Origin: CAVHXA01 sp963639765
Lineage (GTDB): Bacteria; Bacillota; Clostridia; Oscillospirales; Oscillospiraceae
Length of the DNA stretch: 16,062 nucleotides
Assembly (NCBI GenBank): GCA_963639765.1
Contig: CAVHXA010000038.1
Span: 1-16,062, forward strand
Direction of reading: 5' to 3'
In this document: positions 1-5,033 of the stretch, piece after piece
Numbering within the stretch: the first letter of the stretch is position 1
Layout of the letters: every line of letters starts with the position of its first letter
Notes under the pieces: model-generated
What the model was told of the DNA's origin: nothing
The model's input: the letters and a program-made list of their open reading frames with translations, nothing else
Database searches by the model: none
Made by a program: the position numbers and the translations under genes

Positions 1-7
1 GTTCAGC

Positions 8-304
8 ATGGAGCTGGACCGGTTGGACAAGCGGCCCTATCGGACGGAGGTGCAGCTTTATAAATCTCTGCTGGCTCTGAAACGCGGTATTGACCGGGAT
101 CTGATCATCACGGCCCAGCGGGAGGCACTGCAAACCCTCCGCTGTATCCTCTCCAATATCGAGTACCGTTTCTACAAGGCTTACGGTATGGAAATTGAGG
201 ACAAACGCACAGTCTACGGAGAATGCCTGTACCGCCTGATCCCCAGCGACTGCGAACCCAGCGTGTGCCTGATGAACGACTGGATCTGCTTGCCGAGTGC
301 GTAA
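8..304 (+). CDS. hypothetical protein, possibly 5'-partial
   Basis: I do not recognise this 98-residue protein. It is charged, has no signal peptide or membrane segment, and looks mostly alpha-helical: a Lys/Arg-rich N-terminal third, a helical centre around residues 36-60 and a Cys-containing tail. The ATG at 8 is the first start visible, but the frame stays open to the left edge and only seven bases precede it, so no ribosome binding site can be judged and the true N-terminus may lie outside the window. The stop at 302-304 is followed within eight bases by a perfect palindrome. The neighbours are a decayed accessory region, so an origin in a mobile element is likely but not shown. Confidence 0.5.
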   Translation: MELDRLDKRPYRTEVQLYKSLLALKRGIDRDLIITAQREALQTLRCILSNIEYRFYKAYGMEIEDKRTVYGECLYRLIPSDCEPSVCLMNDWICLPSA

Positions 305-311
305 GCATGAG

Positions 312-345
312 GATGTCACGAAAAATATATAAAACTCGTGACATC
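312..345. repeat. palindrome 1: 10-bp arms, AT-rich centre
   Basis: GATGTCACGA at 312-321 is the exact reverse complement of TCGTGACATC at 336-345, around a 14-base centre rich in A and T. The innermost part is nearly identical to the palindrome at 380-405. It starts eight bases after the stop of the preceding gene, but no T-tract follows, so a simple intrinsic terminator is unlikely. It could be a hairpin in RNA or a dyad bound by a dimeric protein. Confidence 0.75.
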
Positions 346-379
346 GGTCTCAGCTCGTTTTCCTGATTTGCATCAAGCG

Positions 380-405
380 TCCCGAATAATATATAAAATT
401 CGGGA
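380..405. repeat. palindrome 2: 8-bp arms, same centre as palindrome 1
   Basis: TCCCGAAT at 380-387 pairs exactly with ATTCGGGA at 398-405 around a 10-base AT centre. Aligned with palindrome 1 over 24 bases it differs at four places. One arm pair changes from A-T to C-G on both sides at once, so the pairing is kept while the sequence changes. The two centres lie 64 bp apart. Confidence 0.75.
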
Positions 406-446
406 AACTTTATCTAACCATCTGTGTGATGATATGACGACATGAT

Positions 447-456
447 TGACGAGATA
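447..456 (+). promoter_or_regulatory. distal copy of the TGACGAGATA motif
   Basis: This is a full copy of the 10-bp motif that overlaps the promoter of the gene at 620. A weaker relative, TGACGACAT, lies just upstream at 435-443. As an operator it would sit about 100 bp upstream of the promoter. Its function is inferred only from repetition. Confidence 0.4.
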
Positions 457-517
457 GTAGTTGCAATCTTTTGTACATTGGACGACATTTTCCTTGAAAA
501 CATGGGAATAATCAATT

Positions 518-527
518 TATCTCGTCA
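518..527 (-). promoter_or_regulatory. inverted copy of the TGACGAGATA motif
   Basis: TATCTCGTCA on the plus strand is the exact reverse complement of the motif seen at 447, 566 and 587. With two more T bases on its left it also mirrors the AA that follows the 587 copy, giving a 12-base match in inverted orientation. It may allow looping to the promoter copies; this is inference. Confidence 0.4.
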
Positions 528-555
528 CCGCGGCTTCAAAATCCCGTCGAGCGCA

Positions 556-584
556 TTGACTTTATTGACGAGATTCATTATAAT
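556..584 (+). promoter_or_regulatory. sigma-A promoter of the AlbA_2 regulator gene
   Basis: The -35 box TTGACT (556-561) and the -10 box TATAAT (579-584) are separated by 17 bp, which is close to a perfect vegetative promoter. Transcription would start near 591, giving a leader of about 30 bases. The ribosome binding site AAAGGAG lies at 605-611, eight bases before the ATG at 620. Copies of a 10-bp motif lie in the spacer and on the start point, which suggests a strong but repressed promoter. Confidence 0.8.
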
Positions 585-596
585 GATGACGAGATA
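566..596 (+). promoter_or_regulatory. tandem operator candidates flanking the -10 box
   Basis: TGACGAGATT (566-575) and TGACGAGATA (587-596) are direct repeats 21 bp apart, two helical turns, on either side of the -10 box at 579-584. A protein bound to both on the same DNA face would block RNA polymerase. A weaker copy, TTGACGATA, runs into the start codon at 612-620. The obvious candidate binder is the gene's own product, which ends in a winged helix; that link is inference. Confidence 0.6.
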
Positions 597-619
597 AACT
601 TGTCAAAGGAGTTGACGAT

Positions 620-1957
620 ATGCCTTATCAGGAAAGCGAAACCGTAGAATTGAAGTCGGTCGTTATTGACGACATAAAAAAGGAAATCATTGCCTTTGCA
701 AACAGTGACGGCGGCACGCTGTATATCGGCATCCGGGATGACGGTGAAGTGGTCGGTTTGGAGGACCCGGACGGCACGGCGATGCAAGTCAGCAACATGG
801 TCCGAGATTCTATCAAGCCGGATGTCACCATGTTTCTTCACTACAAGACCATTGAGGAGGCTGGGAAGAAAATCATTGAGATCAATGTCCAGCGTGGCAC
901 AGACCGTCCGTATTACATTGCTAAAAAGGGAATGCGCCCGGAGGGTGTCTATGTCCGGCAGGGCTATTCCTCTGTACCAGCCACTGATACCGCCATTCGC
1001 CGCATGATCAAGGAAACGGACGGAGACCGCTTTGAAACGATGCGCTGTCTGGATCAGGAACTTACATTTGAGGCCACTGAAAAGGAATTTCAATTCCGTA
1101 AGGCAGAGTTTGGACCGCAGCAAATGCGCACGCTGAAGCTCGTAGATAACGATGGGTTGTACAGCAATCTGGCATTGCTCCTGTCTGACCAGAATCCCCA
1201 CACTATCAAGGTAGCCGTTTTTCAGGGAACCAAACAGATGATTTTCAAGGATCGCCGGGAGTTTTGCGGTTCTCTGATGAAGCAGATGAATGATGTTTAT
1301 GAGTATATCGACTTCCGCAATCAAACCCGTGCCACCATTGAAAAGCTCTCACGCATTGATGTTCGGGACTACCCGGTGATTGCCGTCAGAGAGGCACTGT
1401 TGAACCTTCTTGTCCACCGGGACTATTCGTTCAGTGCCAGCGCTCTGATCAGCATTTATGATGACCGCATTGAATTTGTGTCCATTGGCGGTCTTATGCC
1501 TGGAATTGACCTGGAGGACATTTTAGCGGGTATCTCTGTGTGCAGAAATCAAAATCTTGCCAATGTCTTTTATCGGCTGCATTTGATTGAGGCATACGGC
1601 ACTGGGCTTACAAAGATCATGGAGACATACGAGGGCACTTCGGAAAAGCCTGTGATTTCCACCACGAAGAACAGCTTTAAGATTACGTTGCCCAACATCA
1701 ACGCAAAATATGAGACGAAGGCTGCTCCTGCGCTAATCGAGAATATTCCGTCTGCCCCTATTTGGGAACCGGGTAGCAATGAACAGCGAGTGTTGGCCTA
1801 TGTCCGGGAACACGGCACCATTACAAGACCAGAGGCCGAGGAACTGCTTGGCATCAGTGCGTCCACTGCTTCTCGACTGATCAAGAAAATGGTCAAGTCT
1901 GGTCAGCTTTTGCAGAACGGCAAAGCGAGAGGTATCAAATACACGCTTGCAGAATAA
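620..1957 (+). CDS. AlbA_2 / HATPase / winged-helix putative transcriptional regulator
   Basis: This 445-residue protein has the three-part layout of the COG2865 group, often labelled RecG-like or 'ATP-binding protein' although it has no helicase domain. Residues about 5-125 form the Schlafen-type AlbA_2 domain, with the typical E-S-x-x-x-E-L-K start and a FANSDGGTLYIGI segment. Residues about 255-345 match HATPase_c_4: E258, N262 and H266-R-D-Y, then IYDDRIEF and a Gly-rich loop, then the usual E-x-x-G-T-G-L helix. Residues 385-445 form a winged helix with a clear recognition helix (ISASTASRLIKKM). The start is fixed by AAAGGAG eight bases upstream. Family members are commonly found near mobile elements and are thought to be DNA-binding regulators; the biochemical role is not settled. 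The repeated motif on its promoter suggests autorepression. One small oddity: the usual N-P-G-x-L loop reads S-I-G-G-L-M-P-G. Confidence 0.88.
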   Translation: MPYQESETVELKSVVIDDIKKEIIAFANSDGGTLYIGIRDDGEVVGLEDPDGTAMQVSNMVRDSIKPDVTMFLHYKTIEEAGKKIIEINVQRGTDRPYYIAKKGMRPEGVYVRQGYSSVPATDTAIRRMIKETDGDRFETMRCLDQELTFEATEKEFQFRKAEFGPQQMRTLKLVDNDGLYSNLALLLSDQNPHTIKVAVFQGTKQMIFKDRREFCGSLMKQMNDVYEYIDFRNQTRATIEKLSRIDVRDYPVIAVREALLNLLVHRDYSFSASALISIYDDRIEFVSIGGLMPGIDLEDILAGISVCRNQNLANVFYRLHLIEAYGTGLTKIMETYEGTSEKPVISTTKNSFKITLPNINAKYETKAAPALIENIPSAPIWEPGSNEQRVLAYVREHGTITRPEAEELLGISASTASRLIKKMVKSGQLLQNGKARGIKYTLAE

Positions 1958-1988
1958 TACAAAGGACAATATTCACAGAAGGTTCTTT

Positions 1989-2108
1989 ATGAGCAGAAAA
2001 CTCGTTGCATATTTCTCTGTGTCCGGTACCACCGCCCAGGTCGCAGAAAAGCTGGCTGAGGCTATCGGGACTGACAATTTTTTCTGGACCTTTGAACAAG
2101 CTGTATAA
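1989..2108 (+). pseudogene. truncated flavodoxin, N-terminal 39 residues
   Basis: The frame begins MSRKLVAYFSVSGTTAQVAEK, which is the first beta strand and FMN phosphate-binding loop (S-x-S-G-T-T) of short-chain flavodoxins, followed by the first helix. After about 31 residues the match ends in a run of T bases and the frame closes at TAA, whereas intact family members have 140-180 residues. The start codon and an AGAAGG binding site at 1977-1982 are still present, so a short peptide could be made, but it lacks the rest of the FMN site. It lies 31 bases after the AlbA_2 gene and looks like a deletion remnant. Confidence 0.8.
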
Positions 2109-2161
2109 CAAAGCCAGTATTATGGAACTGATATTATAAATTCTCATTTGTGGAGGCAACT

Positions 2162-2533
2162 ATGAAAAATACAAACCAACTGATCGGCTGCTGCGGACTG
2201 GACTGTGAAAAATGCGACGCAAGAATCGCAACGATTACAAACGACAACGCTCTGCGTGAGAAAACTGCCGCACTATGGACAAAGCTCAACGGGGTAACGA
2301 TCATGCCGGAAATGATAAACTGCACCGGTTGCCGCATAGATGGGGCAAAAACACCTTTTTGTGATAAGCTCTGCCCTGTACATAACTGCATCCGGGAAAA
2401 GAACCTTAATACCTGCGCAGATTGCGGGCAGATGGACGGCTGTCCGACGCTGGGGCGCATCACCGTAAACAGTCCGTTCGTGCTGGAAAGCCTGAAGGCG
2501 ATCCGCGAGGCGAAACAGAACGAAACAAAGTGA
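2162..2533 (+). CDS. DUF3795 cysteine-rich protein
   Basis: The product has 123 residues and resembles the DUF3795 family: an N-terminal CCGLDCEKCDA block, then a central helix and a second cysteine cluster. Twelve cysteines are seen, at residues 10, 11, 15, 18, 54, 57, 67, 71, 76, 85, 88 and 94, which suggests zinc or iron-sulfur binding. No membrane segment or signal peptide is present. I chose ATG 2162 because GGAGG (2152-2156) sits five bases upstream; an in-frame GTG at 2150 would place that site inside the gene. The family has no established reaction. The gene stands alone between two gene fragments, so it is the only intact gene between the flavodoxin remnant and the tRNA cluster. Confidence 0.82.
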   Translation: MKNTNQLIGCCGLDCEKCDARIATITNDNALREKTAALWTKLNGVTIMPEMINCTGCRIDGAKTPFCDKLCPVHNCIREKNLNTCADCGQMDGCPTLGRITVNSPFVLESLKAIREAKQNETK

Positions 2534-2598
2534 GCGGCGGCAATTATGGCTATGTCAAAATGAACACGTCAATACATCGGTATTCATGCTGCTTTTGA

Positions 2599-2820
2599 TG
2601 GCCTATTCTGGACGAGGACCGCAAGGTCAATGCGCAGAAGTTTGAGACGGCGTTCTATGCCAACCCCGACCTTCGCAAGGTTCAGCCGCCCAAAGAAGAA
2701 GCGCCCGCACCCAGCATCATTGATTTGGCGGGGCTGGTGGAACAGCTGCAAAAGTCCCCTGAATTGGCCGCAACCCTGGCCGCTATGATCGGTGCAGCAG
2801 GAGGCGGCACACGCATCTGA
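2599..2820 (+). pseudogene. orphan C-terminal gene fragment, unrecognised
   Basis: From 2599 to the TGA at 2818-2820 one frame stays open for 73 codons with strong protein-like codon use but no plausible start codon or ribosome binding site; a stop lies just upstream at 2596-2598. The translation has a charged stretch (LDEDRKVNAQKFETAFYANP), a Pro/Glu linker (PPKEEAPAPS) and an amphipathic helix followed by a Gly/Ala-rich tail. That linker-plus-helix layout is typical of the C-terminus of a larger accessory protein. I do not recognise the family. It is best read as a 5'-truncated gene left by a deletion. Confidence 0.55.
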
Positions 2821-2827
2821 AATCTTC

Positions 2828-2857
2828 TCTTAGCAAACCCATGATTTTCTTAGCAAA
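2828..2857. repeat. two direct repeats of TCTTAGCAAA
   Basis: TCTTAGCAAA occurs at 2828-2837 and again at 2848-2857, exactly 20 bp apart. They lie about 140 bp from the 3' end of the tRNA-Arg gene, where arm-type integrase sites would be expected beside an attachment site. No integrase gene is present in the window, so the role is speculative. Confidence 0.35.
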
Positions 2858-2881
2858 AATTCTGAAAAATTTTCAGTTCCA

Positions 2882-2909
2882 ATTCACAAATATACACTCA
2901 AAAGTGAAT
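2882..2909. repeat. small inverted repeat with AT-rich centre
   Basis: ATTCAC (2882-2887) pairs with GTGAAT (2904-2909) around a 16-base centre beginning AAATATA. It loosely recalls the palindromes at 312-405 but has short arms and only a partial centre match, so common origin is uncertain. Confidence 0.3.
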
Positions 2910-2943
2910 GTTCCAGTTCGGAGGCAGAAACTTAAAAATGCGC

Positions 2944-2983
2944 AAAAAAGTGCTGTAAACTGCTTAAAATACAGCTTACAGCA
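2944..2983 (-). terminator. intrinsic terminator of the tRNA-Arg gene
   Basis: On the minus strand the stem TGCTGTAA (2983-2976) pairs perfectly with TTACAGCA (2958-2951), with three further pairs inside after one mismatch, and is followed by CTTTTTT (2950-2944). It starts eight bases after the CCA end of the tRNA at 2992, the usual place for a tRNA terminator. Confidence 0.8.
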
Positions 2984-2991
2984 AACTTTTA

Positions 2992-3066
2992 TGGCACCCC
3001 CTACCAGAATCGAACTGATAACTAACCCTTAGGAGGGGCTTGTTATATCCATTTAACTAAGGGGGC
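2992..3066 (-). tRNA. tRNA-Arg(CCT)
   Basis: The minus strand folds into a complete 75-base cloverleaf with an encoded CCA. The acceptor stem is GCCCCCT/AGGGGGT (one G-T pair). The D arm is GTTA/TAAC with GG in its loop. The anticodon arm is AGCCC/GGGTT with loop CTCCTAA, so the anticodon is CCT, reading AGG arginine codons. The T arm is ATCAG/CTGGT with loop TTCGATT, and the variable loop has four bases. The D arm (TTAGTTAAATGGATATAACA) is more AT-rich than the two 5' halves next to it, which suggests a different origin, perhaps carried by an element. A clear terminator follows; no convincing promoter is visible directly upstream. Confidence 0.9.
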
Positions 3067-3108
3067 TTATTCATTTTTGAGGGCTTGTGGAGTTGAGGCT
3101 CCAACTAA

Positions 3109-3147
3109 TTAGGAGGCGTGTGCTCTATCCAGCTGAGCTACTGAGAC
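3109..3147 (-). pseudogene. tRNA-Arg 5' half, broken at the anticodon loop
   Basis: Read on the minus strand, the segment has a 7-base acceptor 5' strand, TA, a full D arm (GCTC...GAGC with GGATA) and the 5' strand of the anticodon stem (CACGC) followed by loop CTCCTAA. The 3' strand that should follow (GCGTG) is absent, and there is no T arm or CCA. It is therefore a half-tRNA ending exactly at the anticodon loop. Confidence 0.75.
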
Positions 3148-3232
3148 ATGGCTGGTTTTATGACTAAGCCCGAAGAATCTCGAACTTGAATCCTGTATGA
3201 AGTTTTTCTAAGGTGACCGCCCAAACGAAACC

Positions 3233-3271
3233 TTAGGAGGCGGACGCTCTATCCGGCTGAGCTACCGGGGA
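3233..3271 (-). pseudogene. second tRNA-Arg 5' half with anticodon-loop interruption
   Basis: On the minus strand it starts TCCCCGG, TA, then D arm GCTC...GAGC, then TCCGC and loop CTCCTAA. The expected 3' stem strand GCGGA does not follow at once; GCGG appears about a dozen bases later, after GGTTTCGTTTGG. Further on (about 3165-3190) there is a degraded T-arm-like stretch, but no matching acceptor 3' strand. Up to the anticodon loop it agrees closely with a normal Clostridia tRNA-Arg(CCT), so it may be the resident gene damaged by integration. Confidence 0.7.
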
Positions 3272-3507
3272 AAATATTTATATTATGGGATAGCAGACAG
3301 CAGAGGCTTTGCTTATACAAACGAAAGAAAACACGAACGAAGTATATTGTATGCAACGAAGTGTCTCGTGTCAAGTAAAAACCGGGCTGTGTCATATGTT
3401 TATTTGAACTGCCATTCGGGTTTATGGAGCCTTTGTATAAAAGATACAAAAAACGGTCTGCTGCTTATGCCATGTAAAGGCTATTTGGAAAAACCATCGA
3501 GCCTAAC
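3272..3507. other. intergenic stretch with no recognised feature
   Basis: I see no convincing gene, RNA or repeat here. The frames are short and lack ribosome binding sites. The AT-rich bases at 3272-3292 read on the minus strand contain TATAAA- and TAATAT-like sequences just ahead of the tRNA half at 3271 and may be the old tRNA promoter, but no matching -35 box is clear. Confidence 0.5.
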
Positions 3508-3536
3508 TTTACAAATTACGAATTCGGCACTATAAT
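3508..3536 (+). promoter_or_regulatory. sigma-A promoter of the thiolase gene
   Basis: The -35 box TTTACA (3508-3513) and -10 box TATAAT (3531-3536) are exactly 17 bp apart. The start point would be near 3543, giving a leader of about 68 bases before the ATG at 3611. Confidence 0.82.
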
Positions 3537-3561
3537 GGGGGCGCAATGATAGATGCCTGTA

Positions 3562-3585
3562 CGGTGCTTTTTTTGCACTGCACCG
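3562..3585 (+). promoter_or_regulatory. leader hairpin upstream of the thiolase
   Basis: CGGTGC (3562-3567) pairs with GCACCG (3580-3585) around a T-rich 12-base loop. It lies near the 5' end of the inferred mRNA and could stabilise it. No T-tract follows, and the ribosome binding site is free, so it is probably neither terminator nor RBS sequester. Confidence 0.35.
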
Positions 3586-3610
3586 AAAATTATCAAGGAG
3601 GAAGAATCCA

Positions 3611-4795
3611 ATGCTTCACGAACCTGTTGTTGTGGCCTATGGCCGCTCTCCGTGCACCAAGTCCCGCAAGCCCGGCAAGACCGGAGGCCTGTCTCAGATG
3701 CATCCCGTAGACTTTGCCGCCCAGACACTCAAGGGCGTTCTGGCAAAGCTGCCCCAGCTCGATCCTTCTGATGTTGACGATGTCATTACCGGCTGTGCGA
3801 TGCCGATCAACGAGCTGAACATGAATACCTCCCGCCTGATTGTCAATCGTGCCGAGCTTCCGGAGAGCGTTTGCGGTCAGACAATCAACCGCTTCTGTTC
3901 CTCAGGCCTGCAGGCTATTGCGACCGCAAACAATGCCATTCTGGCCGGCCAGATGAAATGCGTTGTTGCCGGCGGCGTAGAATACATGACCAAGTGCTTC
4001 TCCCCCTATCCCGATGAGTATAAAAACAAGTGGATTGAAGAAAACTACATCGGCGGCTATATGGCTATGGGCGAGACGGCCGAGCGCGTTGTTGACAAAT
4101 ACGGAATTACCCGTGAAGCTATGGACGAAATGGCACTTGGTTCTCACATGAAGGCTGCCAAGGCCCGCAAAGAAGGCAAGCTCAACAAGTGCATCGTTCC
4201 CATCACCGACTACGATGGAAATGTCGTCGAATACGACGACGGCATTCTCGCGGAGATGGACGGCACCATGAAGACCTCCATGGAAAAGATGGCTTCTCTT
4301 CGTACCTGCTTCCGTGATCCCGGCACCGTTACTGCGGCAACATCCTCTCAAACGACCGATGCCGCTGCCTATGTTGTTCTGATGGATCGTGCTTTTGCTG
4401 AGTCCAAGGGCATTAAACCCATTGCAAAACTGATTGCTTTTGGTGTCGCCGGCTGTGATGCCACCATGATGGGCCTCGGTCCCATTTATGCTGTTCCGAA
4501 GGCTCTTGCACAGGTCGGCATGACTGTTGATCAGATGGATGTTATCGAGCTCAACGAGGCATTTGCGTCTCAGGCCCTTGCCTGCATCCACGATCTCAAG
4601 CTGCCGGTTGACAAGGTCAATCCTTATGGCGGTGCCATGGCTCTGGGTCATCCTATGGGCGCTACCGGTGCCTTCCTGACCTGCAAGGCTCTGGATTATC
4701 TGCAGGATCCCGAAACTGCCGGCAAGTATGCCATGGTTACCATGTGCATTGGCGGCGGCATGGGTGCATGCGGCATCTTCGAACTGATTAAATAA
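3611..4795 (+). CDS. thiolase (acetyl-CoA / 3-ketoacyl-CoA acyltransferase)
   Basis: The 394-residue product is a full-length type II thiolase, which condenses two acetyl-CoA or cleaves a 3-ketoacyl-CoA in the cytoplasm. The nucleophile is C96 in NRFCSSGLQAI. N315 of NEAFA, H347 of GGAMALGHPMGATG and C379 of CIGGGMGACG complete the active site. AAGGAGG (3595-3601) lies nine bases before the ATG. Two motifs depart from the biosynthetic acetyl-CoA acetyltransferase norm: GGVEYMT instead of GGxExMS, and GTVTAATSSQTTDAAA where a G-N-A-S-Q-x-x-D-G-A pattern is usual. So the substrate chain length should not be assumed, and a thlA or fadA symbol is not assigned. The gene is monocistronic by position, with its own promoter, although I see no strong terminator before the riboswitch that follows. 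Fermentation to butyrate would fit the host but other pathway genes are not in view. Confidence 0.92.
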   Translation: MLHEPVVVAYGRSPCTKSRKPGKTGGLSQMHPVDFAAQTLKGVLAKLPQLDPSDVDDVITGCAMPINELNMNTSRLIVNRAELPESVCGQTINRFCSSGLQAIATANNAILAGQMKCVVAGGVEYMTKCFSPYPDEYKNKWIEENYIGGYMAMGETAERVVDKYGITREAMDEMALGSHMKAAKARKEGKLNKCIVPITDYDGNVVEYDDGILAEMDGTMKTSMEKMASLRTCFRDPGTVTAATSSQTTDAAAYVVLMDRAFAESKGIKPIAKLIAFGVAGCDATMMGLGPIYAVPKALAQVGMTVDQMDVIELNEAFASQALACIHDLKLPVDKVNPYGGAMALGHPMGATGAFLTCKALDYLQDPETAGKYAMVTMCIGGGMGACGIFELIK

Positions 4796-4856
4796 CGCAT
4801 AAAGACGCCGACAGGACTGCACGCTGCTGCAGCAATCCACATTTGAATATCGGTTT

Positions 4857-4959
4857 GACAGAGTAGGCTGCTGTGGGTTACGTGCTCGAAGAACGGGGAG
4901 TTGTCTTCAAGACGAAAAGTGTTTATCCGCTTGCCATGCAGCAGCCGCATCCCGCTGCC
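4857..4959 (+). promoter_or_regulatory. tetrahydrofolate (THF) riboswitch
   Basis: The sequence follows the THF aptamer in order. It opens with GAGTAG (4861-4866), then P2 GCTGCTG (4867-4873) pairing perfectly with CAGCAGC (4939-4945). Next come GGTTACGTG, P3 GAAGA/TCTTC (4888-4892 with 4904-4908) around the conserved ACGGGGAG-type loop, then ACGAA, P4 AAGTG/CGCTT (4917-4921 with 4928-4932) and the closing GCATCC (4947-4952). P1 is a weak pairing of GACAG with CTGCC. This was compared from memory with the Eubacterium siraeum aptamer. The next gene encodes a FolT-like transporter, the classic target of this class. Confidence 0.92.
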
Positions 4960-4993
4960 ACTGAAGTTCGGCCCTGGGTACGCAACTGCACTC

Positions 4994-5028
4994 AAGCTCC
5001 TTTTGTGGCACTGCCATGAAAGGAGCTT
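4994..5028 (+). promoter_or_regulatory. RBS-sequestering hairpin of the THF riboswitch
   Basis: AAGCTCCTTT (4994-5003) is the perfect complement of AAAGGAGCTT (5019-5028), which contains the folT ribosome binding site AAAGGAG. Translation would be off when this 10-bp stem forms. The loop carries GTGGCA (5005-5010), complementary to TGCCAC (4956-4961) at the 3' edge of the aptamer, so the aptamer and this stem-loop can plausibly compete. A short T-rich run after the stem leaves weak termination possible, but translational control fits better. Confidence 0.78.
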
Positions 5029-5033
5029 CTTTA

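Noticed and set aside
312..405. A CRISPR array or a type III antitoxin repeat
   Set aside because: Only two units, unequal arms, 64-bp spacing and no cas or toxin gene nearby.
380..405. A dif/XerCD chromosome-dimer site
   Set aside because: The AT centre is suggestive, but the arms do not resemble the known Firmicutes dif consensus and there are two copies close together.
2150..2152. GTG as the start of the DUF3795 gene
   Set aside because: GGAGG overlaps this codon and is correctly spaced for ATG 2162.
2862..2876. Small palindrome CTGAAAA-A-TTTTCAG
   Set aside because: It is short, AT-rich and has almost no loop. It could arise by chance in this AT-rich stretch.
3109..3271. A group I intron in tRNA-Arg(CCT)
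   Set aside because: Such introns are known in this tRNA in other bacteria, but the extra sequence here is far too short and no intact 3' exon with a T arm follows.
4855..4860. A perfect -35 box TTGACA at the start of the riboswitch
   Set aside because: The bases 17-18 downstream do not form a -10 box, and a start there would remove the 5' half of the aptamer. The match is part of riboswitch P1.
5016..5018. ATG as the folT start
   Set aside because: It would place the only good ribosome binding site inside the gene and add residues that FolT proteins do not have. TTG 5034 fits spacing and family start.
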